Shown here piece after piece: positions 39,121-53,035 of a DNA stretch of 64,000 bases (its first letter is position 1; the number at the start of each line of letters is the position of its first letter). The notes under the pieces were generated by a model that had not been told where the DNA came from, ran no database searches, and saw only the letters and a list, made by a program, of their open reading frames with translations. The DNA lies in NCBI GenBank assembly GCA_024036415.1, contig JAMWET010003474.1, positions 83,501 to 147,500 of the forward strand, written 5' to 3'. The position numbers and the translations under genes were made by a program. Source of the DNA: Prochilodus magdalenae (taxonomy: Eukaryota > Chordata > Actinopteri > Characiformes > Prochilodontidae).

Positions 39121-41029
39121 GCAAGTTACCTTCTTTATGGCTGTGGTTCATTTTCTGATTCCAGTGATGTTTTGTTTATGTTAAATGCTTAATCTGCTTT
39201 AAACTGAGCTCTTAGCCATTAATGATAATTATGCAGACAAACAGAGATTTTACATCATTTTGATAAGAAAAATGATCAAAATTATTGAGTGTAGTGCAGA
39301 AATAAAAAAGACCAATATAAATCCTTTTAGTACCTAAAGAGCACAGTTATCAATTTATTAGGCAGGTTATTCTCAATCTATTCATTTTTGAGAGTCATAA
39401 TTTTTGAGAGTAAAACAGATAAACAATATGCCTATATAGTCTTATACAAAAGTTGACTTTCTAAGTGAGAACAAACAAAGATCTTCAACTTTTTCTTCAG
39501 TTTAGTTCAGTTTTCTCTAGTTTAGCGCATACCTTCATACTCTGCTTTTGCACAGGCTGCAGGTTACATTTTATTATTTCTTTATTATTTAAATTTGCAT
39601 TAAAATGTGCATAATTTGTGTTTTCTATGTATGATGTGTTAATTCGTTTTACTTAGACAATCAACAACAACATGTAATTTAAACGGAGTTGTTGAACAAT
39701 CTTCAAACCATTGCATTTAGCAGATCATGTATATATGGTACATCAAAAAAAGGTGAATTATTTACGTTTATAACATTTATTACAATAAAGCAAGGCAAGG
39801 CAAGTTTTTGTATAGCACCTTACATACACAGTGGCACTTTAATAGACATAAAACACAGAACACTACAAGAATTAAATTAAATAATAGAGCCTATCTCGTC
39901 CTGAGATCTAGTGCCTCGTTACGTTTTTGCCAAAAATAATTACATTATGTAATAAAAATATAAAAGGGACCTAAAATTAAAAAAAGGGACTTAAGACTTA
40001 AACATTGCTGAAATTGTTTATTAGGGATGTAGTGCAGTAATTATAGAGTAACACCATTAAATAAAATTAAAACAAAAAAAGTGCAAATGAATACATTTTT
40101 ATAACCATATTTTAGAGCCCAGGCATAGGCACATATTTTTTTAACCATGATTTAAAAATTACTGCACAACGAATATCATCTGCTTTTACATACTTAGTTT
40201 AAACCCGGGGTCAAACTATCTGACCTGAGTTCATAGATGTAAGAGAACTTCTCAGTTTATATTCTCTAAACATATCCGACCTGTATACTAGTTCTCAAAA
40301 TTCTAAAACACATACGCTTTAAAATAAGTCTGATGATGGATATATGCATGATTATGATTAATGAAAAGATCTTACAAGTATAAACTTTACATTATGTAGA
40401 TGTTCTATAAACTTTAGTAAGATTCAGATAGGATAGACACTGCATATTACATTTATAAATGTTTATATAAACATATATGATATATATATAAAGTTTTTAG
40501 GAGACTGCAAAAACTCTAAAACATATCCGAGTAGTAGTAGCAGTATACATTATTTAGATACTGACATAATATGCATCAAAAAATTAATGATCATACAGCA
40601 TAATTCATATAATGAATAAAGGTGTAGCAGGTGTAAACATTTGAGGGCACATAATGTTATTGAGCATCCAGTGCTTTCACTTGAACTTCCTAGCTGTCAA
40701 ATTGTGGATTGTGGAAGTTGGTCAGAGCTGTTTGACCTTAAATCAAATACTGAATTATACATTTTGCTGCTGCTAAAACAAAACAACGTGATCATTAGTT
40801 CACTTACTTGTGTTCGAGTTGACTTTACTTATTTGCTAAAATGACACCAACACTTTGCTGTTCCTAAAAGCCGTCATCTGTTATACAGGCTACTGTATGC
40901 CTTCAGTTAAAACTAGCAAATGTAACAGTAATGCTTCACATGATGAATCGCAAAATAATGGAAATGTATTGATAATTGTTTATTAATAAGAATTTAAGTG
41001 TTTATTACATTATTATATTATTATATATA
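39121..41029. other. Non-coding region with a dispersed repeat piece
   Basis: AT-rich sequence without credible exons. Positions 39,785-39,890 (GCAAGGCAAGGCAAGTTTTTG, then TATAGCACC) look like a common fish interspersed repeat. Nothing else is identifiable. Confidence 0.45.
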
Positions 41030-42372
41030 TTAACTGCTTATTAAGCATTGGTGTTAAAGATTATGTACTTAATAATCAGTAATTGAGTAACATAGGAATT
41101 GACTAGTGCTTAAGTGTTAATCCTCTTAATGATTTTTAATTAGTCCACTGATTGCCACTTTGTGTCCCTTCCAACAAAGTGGCCATTTGTAGTACAAAAT
41201 ATGTTAGAAACTCATGATTTAGATCTGCCGAGTTTCTGAAAATGTTACTTTTACATATACATATGCATATATTTAAACTGATTTTACTCACTATACCAGT
41301 AAAACAAATGTAGCTCTAAACAGTGTCATCTGGAGTGGTTTGATGGGAAAGGGTACATGGTAGAGAAACATATCCACTCAGATTTCTTTACAGTAGTAAA
41401 TACCAGGTGTCCCAATGTCCACAGCACAAATATAGCCTTTTCTTTACTATCCAAAACCAGCAGTGAACCTTCACGTGCCTTCTGAATTTTCTATGTAAAA
41501 CAGATGATCAAATAGTCATGAATCAAAATTAATTTTGGTGACTACTTTTGCCTGTGAACACTATCCTTGTATTTTTCCCTTCTAACTTATTTTAATGGCA
41601 CTTTTAGAACAATAATCATATAGGCAAGTTTCTAAAGCTTTTGCCAGCATACCACTCTAAACGACGTTGTTTACATCTTGACCTTTTCTATAGACATTTA
41701 GAAACATTGGTGGGGTTTAGTGTTAAGGAACTAAGATAACAGTATGACAGATTTTGTTAGTAAGTGCAGATTTCACGCTGTTGCTAATAAAGGATGAATG
41801 CACACATCTTTGAATAAGCAGCCAGTGTTTTAGGCCAAACGACTTTGCCCAAATAGGGCTCTGCTGGTATTTGCAGTGAAGTGTGTAAGTGCTGCGTTTA
41901 ATTAGGAGTGTGTAGTCTAATTAATACATTTGTAATGAGGATCATCACTTTACATGGAGGGACGCAACAATTTATGGTTTACTTAAAGAAAATAATAAGC
42001 AAAAAACGTATAACAGCTTAACAGCTAAATATGTGGAGTTGAAAGAAAGTGTCCAGTAAATCCGAAGGCGTGTGTTCCATGCAAGACTGCACAGTGGAGG
42101 GGAACAAAATATCCGGGGATTGTTCATCAGATTATTGGGAGCACTCACTCATAACTAATACTAACTAGTTTTCATGAGACTCCTTTATATGAGTAAATAT
42201 ACTTATCAGTGTATTAACATGTAATAATCAGCCGTTTGTACACAATCAATGTGCAATTAAGCAATGAACTAATAAACTAAACTAATCAGTTAACACTGTA
42301 CTAAATGACTAGTTATTAAACACTTAATCATTACTCACTAATGCTTAATGAGCACTTAATATATAAAGAACG
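41030..42372. mobile_element. Possible DNA transposon with AT-rich inverted ends
   Basis: The left end (41,030-41,090, with CTTATTAAGCATTGGTG) resembles the reverse complement of the right end (42,290-42,372, CTCATTAAGCATTAGTG). The similarity covers about 60 bp with many changes. The interior has no transposase-like frame. No target duplication is clear, so the call is tentative. Confidence 0.4.
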
Positions 42373-43341
42373 TGTTTTAAAGCAAATGATCACTATTGCT
42401 AAGAAAAACCAAATTGGGCTCAAAAAAGTTTCATGGCATTCTAAGTCATTTTATTGATTTTTGTTAAATAACTTTTTAAAAATTAACATTTCAAAATATA
42501 ATTCTACGTCGTGACATTCGCTATCCTCATACTGAAGGTGAAATTTAAATGCATTGTACATGTTTGTGTTATTCTCACACTGATGGAGTTTTGTGTTCAT
42601 GTTTATCAGTTTAGCCATGAACGCTAACAGAGTGCTAAGTTTGCATTAAAGCTGTTGTGGGTTATTCTAGGCTTATCAGTGCCATTTACTCAATGCTGTA
42701 TGAAAACAGTGATTATGTATTTAATATAATGGAGTTTTATTTCATCTGATGCCAAAAGGAAGGATGGGGATTTGTTTCAAATTAATCTTCAGTACTAAGC
42801 AGAACTTCCTCTTGCTCATCAGTTAATCAGTTAATTTAAACACATGGCTTACGCCGCACCCCATTTAAGACATAAAATAGGCTTCGCTTCCCACACCTTA
42901 CTGTTCTGTTTGTGACACGGACTCAGTTGGTACATTTTGCATATGTTTGGTACTGCAGTGTGATATGGACATTTTGGGAACACGTATTATCTGTATTATT
43001 TAATGTGTTGGAAATTTTGATTAACAAGAACCCCACTCTTTGTTTACTGAATGATGGACAGTTTGACAGTTGCTGGTTTAACTGCTGCTAGAACAATTCT
43101 ACATAATTGATTTAATCCTAATATAAGACATTCACATAAATAAATATTATTTTATTGTAGTATTGTATATATGGAACAGACTACTGCAATATTAAATAAT
43201 GCCAGCAACTGTACTGGCATGGGATACAGCTGCACCAGCAGTTGGGGAAATACTGGTAACTCGTTAGATATGTGATGCTGCTTAGATGCAGTCTGTATAG
43301 TTTGTCCTTTACTTATGCATTGAAGTACTGAAAGTAAGGTA

Positions 43342-43343
<2 letters not shown>

Positions 43344-43374
<31 letters not shown>
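43344..43374. repeat. AT dinucleotide microsatellite
   Basis: About 15 AT units following TAAAC. Confidence 0.95.
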
Positions 43375-43377
<3 letters not shown>

Positions 43378-43828
43378 TTGCTCTAAAATTGCTCAAAATG
43401 TCTGGTTCTATTGACTTACATTGAAGTACTGTAAGGTAAACATGTTATTTCGGAGATATGTGGTTTTGTTCTGACAGCAGGGCTCTACTTTTACTAAAGT
43501 ATACTTATGTGGAAACGAATTCGTTTTAACCCAAACATTCCAAATCAGTTGCTAATATCAGATTGCTGATTCTCCTGTTAATCTTGGTAATCCATTTAAA
43601 CAGAGGACAACAAACTTCAACTTCTATGCTGATGGATGTTAATATATATTTACTCAAACTTGTTTTTTAAAGAGCTTCTATTTAAGATTTAAGTTGACTG
43701 AAATCAATTACCAGTGTGTATAGAAACTCACAAATAGATGTGTCTGATATGGGCAGGATTCAATAAAATTAATGGTGGAAAAAACTATAAAAAGCTATAA
43801 ACTTCAGCCATTTGACTTTATTAATAAG

Positions 43829-45117
43829 CTCGTCTCTACATTAGGGGCCGGTGGGGCCTGGCCCCACCAGATATCGCTGTGGAGCAGTATGTGACATAAT
43901 CAATAATTCTGTTTAGCAAGTTATATAAATATTATTTTCTAACATCGTTGTGTATTTGACGTATGAAAATGGCAGTAGTTTCCAATATATTGAAAATACT
44001 CCTGTACCTGTTGCGTAAGGTCCTTGCTTTCAGCAGTCTTCAGTAAGCTAGTGAGTATGGGGCCGGCCCGTCAGCGTGTGTTTCATCAAGTGAGCAAACG
44101 AAACACTGTGCGCATGCTCAACATGCTTTCAATAATGAGCTGTGGGGCACGATTATGCTGGCCCCATGCTGGGAGCAGCCAATCAAAATTAAAAGCTGTG
44201 AATACGCGAGGTTAAGTGAATATCGTTTACGGTATCAGCGTTGTTACGTGTTACTGAAAAACATCACAAGCAATATAATGAATATAAAGATAAACTAAGC
44301 GCGCAAACCTACTATGATGGTGCAGCAGTGATGAGCGGGCGCATCTGTGGAGTTTAAACACTGATGAAGGAGTTTTATCCAAAAGCGCAACCAGAACCAG
44401 AATGGGACAGTGTTACCATACGTGAAATGTCACCGGTGAGTCTCTTGAATTATTACAAGGCGTGTCACAAAGCCAATTGGTCTCCCTGCTCTAAAACGTT
44501 TGTAACAGTCAAATTTATGCTGTGCCTAAAATGCCCTGAAAGGGGCATTGTATTTGCATATCCCAGTGTGGCCTCTGCAGAAGAAGAGAACAGAGTGGAG
44601 AAGAGAGTTGCTAGAGCTTAACTACGGTCACACTTATGTATAAGTGGACCGTGGTGGCCGGGAGACTAGATAACCTACCTACCTACCTGATTTCAGTTAG
44701 TAACCGTGAATAAACGAGTATACTGGAGTACCCGCACTAACGTCTGTGTGGCTCAAGTGCTTTGCTAACTCCTCTACTCGTGGCTACCTCGAAGGCTCTC
44801 CCCCATTATCCGGGCCGAAGCCTTACACGTTGCTATGGATATTATCATAGTTGCACACCACTGATGTTATGCTATTTAATAATCCTGTATTTGTAATGCG
44901 ATTTTATATTACTGGCTGTATGATATCAAATGCAGTCATTGTTATTGGTCAGACTTTGGTGCTGGATTATCTTTTTGGAATTTCATTGATAAAGTGCATT
45001 TGTGGTTGAATTAATTGAGCAGGTAGGTTTGTGTGTAGTTTCACTGTTTCAAGTGGGATGCTGCTGCCCATAGAGAATTGTGCCCCACCTGGCTTTTCAT
45101 GCTAGAGATGCCACTGG
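43829..45117. mobile_element. Possible hAT-like non-autonomous element
   Basis: The left end carries CGTCTCTACATTAGGGGCCG then GTGGGGC. The right end, read in reverse, carries CCAGTGGCATCTCTAGCATG and then CCAGGTGGGGC. The two align with a few gaps. The CAGTGGCRTCTCTA style of terminus is typical of hAT elements. Interior frames are short and I do not recognise a transposase. No intact 8-bp duplication was found. Confidence 0.45.
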
Positions 45118-45827
45118 CTCAGATACCTATGTTTTAAAAAATAGTTACATAATTTACATCATTTTTCTATGTACTCCAAATTTAGTTAACCAGCCAAGCG
45201 GTGTTGGATGTTAGCATCTTTAGTTGTGCTGAACAGAAGTATGTTGAAAATAGTATGTTGAAAGAATTTGAGTGCACACATGTTTGACATGGACCATACT
45301 AAATGGCTCGGATCAGCTCACAGACTACTAAGATTTACAATAAGGATAAAATAAATAAAGAAAAAAAAGAGTGAAGAGTAAAACAGAGCCATGCAGAGGA
45401 GCTAAAGAGATTACATCTGCTTATATTTGCACATATGCAAAGATGTATGTCTGTACATGTGCAGGTATAGACATAAACTATGAATTAGACTATAAAATAT
45501 ACTGTAAATCTATTCTATTTAACTGGTGGTGAAACAAAATCTTTTATCTTCATTTTAGTTTTTCCACCTTTTAACATAATTTAAAACGTGTACATTTTAT
45601 GACAAATAAAACAACATAAATGGCTTAAAATGACAAAAAAGAGACTTACATTAACAGTGAGGGTTTTTTCCCCTTCTCCTAGCTGATTTTGTTCCGACAT
45701 ATATACAGTATTACAGAGCTATAAACATTTGTAAAAATGTGGCGTTTAAGTTTTTGAGTTAGCTGAGTTGTCTACCAGACTGGAAGAGGTGATTACCTGG
45801 ATGAGAGGAGTTAGCTGAACTGTTGCT

Positions 45828-45915
45828 GGCGGACTCATAAGCCCTTATAATTGTGTACAAGTAGGTAAAGTTATGAGCATACCACTTAAAAAAGGCAGGA
45901 GCAGTGTCTTTATAA
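45828..45915. repeat. Dispersed repeat, copy A (inverted partner at 52,925)
   Basis: AAGCCCTTATAATTGTGTAC, AAGTTATGAGCATACCACTT and AAAAAAGGCAGGAGCAGTGTC are matched in reverse complement by sequence at 52,925-53,035. It is a short non-coding element of unknown class. Confidence 0.75.
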
Positions 45916-46825
45916 TGTTAGGATCACCCTGCTGAGGTAAATGTCCTGAAGGGTTTGGATATTTATACTCAAATATAAAGTAGGACAGTTTTTCTTTCTT
46001 GTAAATATAAGGTTATGCTCTGGCAGCAAAGGTATTAGAGTTTCTAAATACAGTTGTGTACCAAAGTTTGGCACCTCTGATCAAATGTTTTGGTGACTTT
46101 CAACAAGCGTAAACACACTTTACAGAGAGCACGTTATTTTATATCCTAATAGATATGCACAGTTTAGCTGGTAAATATAATGTTTTTGAAAAAAATAAAA
46201 CATAAAATGTGTTTGTATATTTTATGCCTCATTCTATCCAACATTTTAAACAGTTGACCGTTTATGAAACTTCTTGCTGTTAAGAGTGAATGTGTGGAGA
46301 TCTTTAGATAAATGAATCAATGATCTACAGATCCACTGAATGCGAAGGCTATCTAAAGAAAGGAAATATAAAATTTAGGTTAATTTAAATTTGCTTTATA
46401 AAGTCTTTCCAAATGTTCTTTTCCAAATTTGTGTAGGATGTTTAATCTAAGATGTTTGTAAGGGTTTAGAGCTGAACAATTCAAATGTTGAAAAAAAAAG
46501 TCAACTACAAACAAACAGCCGTTAAATTGACTGACTAAACTTATGTGGAATATTTTTGTCATATTCCACATTGAAAAATGTGATTAAATAAAATATTTGA
46601 TTTCTTTTACTATGTAGATCATACAGAAGATGTATGCAGAAACATGTATGTGTATGTTAAATATCATATATATCACATCTGTCACAACATAACCTCGTAT
46701 TTCCAAAATTAAAACTTTACAGGAGAAGCTAAAAACTTCACTTCAGTCTATCAAATATTTTATTTCTACTTTTATAATTGTAATAATCAATTGTTCAATC
46801 AATAATAGTCAATTATAATAATCAG

Positions 46826-48400
46826 TTAGATAGATAGATAGATAGATAGATACTTTATTGATCCCAGAGGGAAATTCAAGGCATCCAGTAGCAGATATAC
46901 AAACCATACAGAAGCAACAACAGAAGCAAGATAGATTGTACAAACAGAGACAGAGACACAACACAAAGTATGAAAGTATAAAAATAGAGTCCTTAGTGTC
47001 TGGGTAAGGTATAAAGTATAAATGGAGGTAGTGGTAAACAATTTGCTAAGCAAATTAAGAAGATGGCTGTTGTCAGCCATATAGACAGTGCAAGTACGCA
47101 GTAATATAAATAATTTATCAGTGCAAAAAGTGTAAACAGTACAGAATGGAGTAGAATAATACAATATAAATAGAAATAGGGCATTTAGGAGGGAGTGTGT
47201 GCAGAGATGGGGGTGTGTCCATTGGAGGGACCGGAATGAAAGAGTGTCCAGAGTTTTTCATTTGCTGTACTGAGAGGAGTTGAACAGTCTTATGGCCTGG
47301 GGGACAAAAGACTTTCTGAGTCTGTCTGTGGAGCAGGACTGGGACAGCAGTCTGCCACTGAATGAGCTCCTCTGCCTGATGATCGTGCTGTGCAGAGGAT
47401 GGTGAACATTGTCCATGATGTGCAGCAGCTTGTGCAGCAGCTTGCTGAGGGCTCTCCTCTCTGCCAGTGGTGTTAAGGACTCCAGCTCTAGTCCCAGCAC
47501 AGAACCAGCTTTCCTCACCAGCCTGTCGAGTCGTCCAGCATCCCTCTTGCTGATACTGCCTCCCCAACACACCACAGCATAGAAGAGGACGCTGGCTACC
47601 ACAGACTGGTAGAAACATCAGCAGGAGTTTCTGGCAGATCCTGAAGGACCCCAGCCTCCTGAGGAAGTACAGTCTGCTCTGTGCTTTCTTGTAGACTATG
47701 TCAGTGTTTACTGACCAGTCCAGCCTCTCGTCCAGGTGCACACCAAGGTATCTGTAGGACCTGACCACCTCCACATCAACCCCCTTGATGGAGATTGGCT
47801 GCTGAGAGGGCCTGGACCTCCTGAAGTCTATACACATCTCCTTGGTTTTGGTGATGTTCCGCTTCAGATGGTTGGTAGTGCACCACTCCACAAAGTCCTC
47901 AACCAGGCTTCTGTACTCCCTCTCCTGACCATTACGCACACACCCCACGATTGCAGTGTCATCAGAGAACTTCTGCATGTGGCATAACTCCGAGTTGTAT
48001 TTGAAGTCCGATGTGTACAGGGTGAACAGGACTGGAGAGAGAACAGTCCCCTGTGGTGCTCCTGTGCTGCTGATCACCGTATCAGAGGAGCAGTCCCTGA
48101 TCCTGACATGCTGTGGTCTCCCGGTGAGGTAGTCAGTGATCCAGGTGACCAGGTGCATGTCCACCTCCATCTTCATCAGCTTGTCTCTCAGTAGTAGGGG
48201 CTGAATGGTGTTGAAGGCACTGACCCTCACAGCAACTGACCCTCACAGAACATGACCCTCACAGCACAACCCCCCTTGTCCAGATGAGAGTGAGTTCTGT
48301 GTAGAAGATAGAGGATGGCATCTTCCACTCCCACCTTCTCCCGGTACGCAAACTGCAGTGGGTCCTCAGCATGGTGGACCTGAGGTCTGAGGTGGAAATC
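46826..48400 (-). pseudogene. 5'-truncated L2/Rex-like LINE, reverse transcriptase with frameshifts
   Basis: On the minus strand this reads from early RT (PLQFAYREKVGVEDAI, near 48,350) through SAFNTIQPLLL, GAPQGTVLSPVLFTLYTSDF and FSDDTAIV, the F-x-DD catalytic box, to the C-terminal RT region (RLDRLVRKAGSVLG, AIRLFNSS). It then has a 3' UTR ending GGGATCAATAAAGTATC with a GATA tail on the plus strand. Two breaks are visible: a small duplication of CTGTGAGGGTCA near 48,235, and a frame change near 47,605. The endonuclease part is missing through 5' truncation. The RT is well preserved otherwise, so the insertion is fairly recent, but it cannot encode an active protein. Confidence 0.92.
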
Positions 48401-48870
48401 TAAATAACATAAATAAATAAATAAATCTAAAGTTAAATAACAATAAAGTAAGAAAGTATTAAAAAATCTCAATAAATACAGATGCATACTCAAAGAAGAT
48501 ATTAAAATTTGTGGGATTGTTTCACAGTTGATGCGATCTGCTATTCAGTGATGTGTCAAATGGATGCGGCAGTGCAGAGAACTGTATCAGAGCTGCATTA
48601 TATTAGTGTTATACTGCAGGGCACATTTCTCAGGAATACAAAACGACTGAAGAAACTTTATATTGTAGGAGCATTAAAAAAATCACTCCTGTTAATAATC
48701 CCTGAACTTTAGGTAAACAATACTTAGTCTTCAGATTCTAACAGTATATACCTACAAAAGACACATGCAATTCAATATGCAGTACAGTACTGAACTCAGT
48801 TTACACTAATAATTAATATTATTTATACATTTAGTTAATTATTTTAATAGATAACTAACTAATAGACTTT

Positions 48871-48927
48871 AACAACAACAACACCAACAATAATAATAAT
48901 AATAATAATCATCATCATCATCATCAA

Positions 48928-49005
<78 letters not shown>
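48871..49005. repeat. Compound trinucleotide microsatellite
   Basis: Blocks of AAC, AAT, ATC and then about 25 ATT units follow one another without a gap. Confidence 0.95.
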
Positions 49006-49142
49006 CCATAAATACAGTCTAAGTAAAAATAATTTTTAAAAACTTACATTTGAAGTTTATTTAAAAATAAGTGTAACACAAAATATGTGTTTCACAAAAT
49101 ATCTGTATGTGTTAAATTACTTTCAGCAACACACTTTCACCA

Positions 49143-49989
49143 GAGGCATGCACATACACACATACCTGCATACATTCATACATACCTATATACGTACATA
49201 CATACATACATAAATAAACCTACCTGCAGACAAACATACCTACATACATACATGCATACATGCATACATACATACATACATACATACATACCTACATACC
49301 TACATACATACATACCTACATGCATACATACTTACCTACCTACCTACCTACCTACATACATACATGCATACATACCTGCATACATACATACTCCCCTACC
49401 TACCTACATACATACATGCATACATACCTACCTACATACATACATGCATACATACCTACCTACCTACATACATACATACCTGCATACATACATACCTACC
49501 TACCTACATGCATACATACTTACATACCTACATACATGCATACATACCTACCTACATGCATACATACTTACCTACCTACCTACATACATACATGCATACA
49601 TACCTACCTACATACATACTCCCCTACCTACCTACATACATACATACATACCTACCTACCTACATACATACTCCCCTACCTACCTACATACATACATGCA
49701 TACATACCTACCTACATACATACATACTTACTTACCTACCTACATACATACATGCATACATACCTACCTACATACATACATACTTACTTACCTACCTACA
49801 TACATACATGCATACATACCTACCTACATACATACTCCCCTACCTACCTACATACATACATACATACATGCATACATACTTACATACCTACCTACCTACA
49901 TACATGCATACATACATACATTAATAACTACATATGTACCTACATACACATATACATACACATATATCATACATATAAATACATACATA
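49143..49989. repeat. CATA/CTAC tetranucleotide array, about 850 bp
   Basis: A long array of CATA, CTAC and related 4-bp units, with longer patterns such as CATACTCCCCTACCTACCTA recurring several times. All plus-strand frames stay open because the 4-bp unit lacks stops in this phase mix, giving artificial H-T-Y-I/L-P-T-Y proteins. It is not coding. Confidence 0.97.
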
Positions 49990-50251
49990 AAAAAGCTTTG
50001 ATGTCCCACAAAAAGCAGTTTACTACATCACTATGCTGCCTCCTGTTTCATTTAGAACATACATTAAAATGTTTTAAGAGGTAGCGGAAACTCTTAACTA
50101 CTTCCTTCATATCTCCACATCTAATAGTCTTAAAGTCCCCACTCAGTTTCACCACCATGAAATAAAACTACAACACAGGACAGTAATCAAACAGGCTCTT
50201 GTGTTCATGTTCTGAGATAGATTTTTCTTATATTGATCTTTTCTTATATAA

Positions 50252-50286
50252 ACCTTAATAAATATTTCTGAAGAATTTACAAACAT

Positions 50287-50320
<34 letters not shown>

Positions 50321-50423
50321 CTTTGCTAGAGGGTGCACAACACCTACATACGCCTTTACGTCATTAATGACACCTAAGAAGTGTAAACATGTTTATAAAT
50401 TCTTCAGAAATATTTATTAAGGT
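50252..50423. mobile_element. Small MITE-like hairpin element
   Basis: A 172-bp block has about 33-bp inverted ends (ACCTTAATAAATATTTCTGA on the left, TCAGAAATATTTATTAAGGT on the right) with one mismatch. A TA-rich stretch and a short unique part lie between. No clear target duplication was found. Confidence 0.75.
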
Positions 50424-51231
50424 GTATTTCTTTAGTTATGAAAGGCCTTATGTAACCTTATGAATACCAGTAATTTAAAAAGAAGAAGGAGAAGGAGAGG
50501 GAGAAAGAGAAGATATATCAGAGTGCAGCTGGTTTAGAAATAGCCTAATTTTTGATGCATGTTGGTTTTGAGTTTGAGGTGGTGGTTTAGAGATTATGCA
50601 GTAAGTCTCCTCTTGTGCTGTCCTCAGAGGCAAGTTTGTATTTCTTTATTTCCACGCACTCAGGCTTTGGGCAGCGCTGTGGTGTAACTGAAAGTACTGC
50701 GGGCAGGACATGGCCTTATCTCAAAATCTGCACTGATGTGCAACTCTGTCAGAAGCACGGAGCTGAAAGTCCCAGTCAGATAAGAGCTTCAGCAGAACCT
50801 GTGGTTAACAATTCTCAGCTAATCAAACTCATAGCCATACTTTCCATCTAAGGAAAAAATTCAGACCCTTGCAACTGGCAGCCGGAAACGACAGCCTTAA
50901 CATTCGTGATCAGCACAGCAAAGGTGGATTAAACTTAATGCAGCAAACAATACAAAACCATGAAATGAAATATCTAAAGGTGATCTCTGTCCCATTGGGT
51001 GCCATTTGTTAATACTTTACTGGCCTAATGCTATTCCATCTGCTACCGGAAGTTTGTTATTGTGTGTTTGTTTGGATCTGTTCAATTCTAATCTTAAATT
51101 ATGTTTTGCCTCATCTTATTTATGTATTATAATATCTTCTCCATGTTGCTGAATGAATTTGGCCTTGGCTTCAGGCCAATGAACACAGTAGGCAACATTC
51201 CTTGGGGATATCATGCAAACCAGCTTGTGCC

Positions 51232-52418
51232 TATGGAGGACCGAATCTGCCAAATTAAAAAAAATAATAAATAAATAAATAAAACACTAATACTTAAATT
51301 AAAATGGTAAAGAAATAATGATGGTAAATCTATAAATAAATAAATAAGCATATAAATAAGTATATCAATAAATAAAAAACTTAAATAAATGTGTAATGTG
51401 TATTTATTTTGTTATTTGTGTTACTTAATGAACATTTTTATTTTAAAAGTTAATGTATATAAATATTACCTAATTATTTATTAATAAATTCATTTATTTA
51501 TTTATTTTTGTTTTTCCTTACCCTTATGGTAATAAAGGGGCTGTCAATCCATGACGTCAGTGTGTCTTAACATTCCTATTGGTTGATTGACATCAGATTC
51601 CGTAGATCGATTGTACATGTCTTTCTCCATCAGCAGTAACTATGAACACCACGGTGCACTAATGTCTGCAGGCAACAGGTAGCAAGAGACCTGAGACTCT
51701 TAGCTGACCCTGCTGAAAATGCAAGTGCAGATTATTTGCTCTTTCGTGAGTGGAGTGGCTCCTGGTGGCTGACAGTTTGTATCCATTATGGCTACATCTT
51801 CTGATACACGAGACCGACCGTACCCCATAGTGTTCACAAATTTGGAGGAGGTAGTTCATCGTCTTTCCCTGCTAAATTCAGATTCATGACAACACCTTGG
51901 AAGCTGCCTCTCTGAGCAGATACGCGACAACCCCGATCTGCGCCCCCCCCCCCGACATTTAGCCTTCTCGGAGTCTTTCACCCGGAAAGACATAGCCAAA
52001 TCGCTCCCCCTGCTCTAAATCAACTTCTGTCGTTCTGCACTTGATTGCTAAGCCTGAACATGAAAAACACGCCTCCTTATTATCATATGAAAGAAGAAAA
52101 ACAGAAATAAATTAATAAATAAATTAATAAAAAAATAAATACAAATAATAAAATGTATAATTAAATTATATTTTATGTAAAAATAATATGTAATAAATAA
52201 ATAGATTTTAAAATTACTATGTTTAAATAATATATGCATAAAATGAATGGAGACATTAATAAAACATGAATAAACAGTAGAAGAATAAATAAAATGAGGA
52301 CTATATAAATGCAAGAAAAGGAAATAAGCGTATAAATAAAATCAAAGCAAGCAATATATACAAATTCCAGTTATTTTTATTTATTTATTTTTAATTTTGG
52401 TAGATCCGGTCCTCCATA
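51232..52418. mobile_element. TIR DNA element with 6-8 bp target duplication
   Basis: The inverted ends are TATGGAGGACCGAATCTGCC on the left, and on the right the reverse complement of TATGGAGGACCGGATCTACC. TGTGCC (or TGTGCCTA) flanks both sides. Inside the ends lie AT-rich AAATA-type tracts (51,260-51,510 and 52,080-52,400) around a less AT-rich core (51,540-52,060). The core has no transposase-like frame. It resembles fish non-autonomous elements, but the superfamily cannot be settled. Confidence 0.75.
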
Positions 52419-52924
52419 TGTGCCTACTGACCATACTACAAACCTGCAATAGTCAATGTATGGGGCTTAATCACCCATATACACTGAATTCCCAAGAAAT
52501 GAAATTGGAATAATCAGAAAGCATTACTATATTATTATTATTAATGATATTAAACAGAGAGGTAAGAACTAAAGGTGCTCAGGATTTTTAAATATATATA
52601 TTACAGAAAATCTTGTTTATTGTTTACAGATATAAGTTTTCTTGACTATTACCTTGAGATAATGATTTAAGGAGGTCTTGGCTAGACCTCCTATGAATCG
52701 CTATATGTTATGCTTTATTAATGCATTAATAAGGCCTTATATGCCATAGGCAATTTTAACACATTATAAAAGTGGTCAGTTGCCAGTTAGCCAAAAATGA
52801 AATGACTCAACACTATATAAAAGTTATGTTAATTTTTATTAATATCACAAAAAAGCCAAACTTTAAAACAAACAAAAAAAACACAAAAAACACTTGTAGA
52901 CATCTTGTAGAGAAGGTACGGTAG

Positions 52925-53035
52925 CAGCTCTATAAAACCTTACATTATAAAGGACACTGCTCCTGCCTTTTTTAAGTGACGTATGCCTCATAACTTTAAC
53001 TACTTGTACACAATTATAAGGCTTATGAGAAGCAT
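52925..53035. repeat. Dispersed repeat, copy B (inverted partner at 45,828)
   Basis: ACATTATAAAGGACACTGCTC, CTGCCTTTTTTAAGTG and CATAACTTTAACTACTTGTAC match the reverse complement of 45,828-45,915, with small indels. Confidence 0.75.

Noticed and set aside
47736..47987. Plus-strand frame over the LINE
   Set aside because: It is antisense to the reverse transcriptase frame.
49087..50084. Long open frames of H-T-Y-I-P-T-Y repeats
   Set aside because: They are products of the CATA/CTAC array, open in all plus-strand frames.
50615..50851. Cysteine-containing frame, tested as another SRCR exon
   Set aside because: Cysteine spacing and motifs do not match an SRCR domain.
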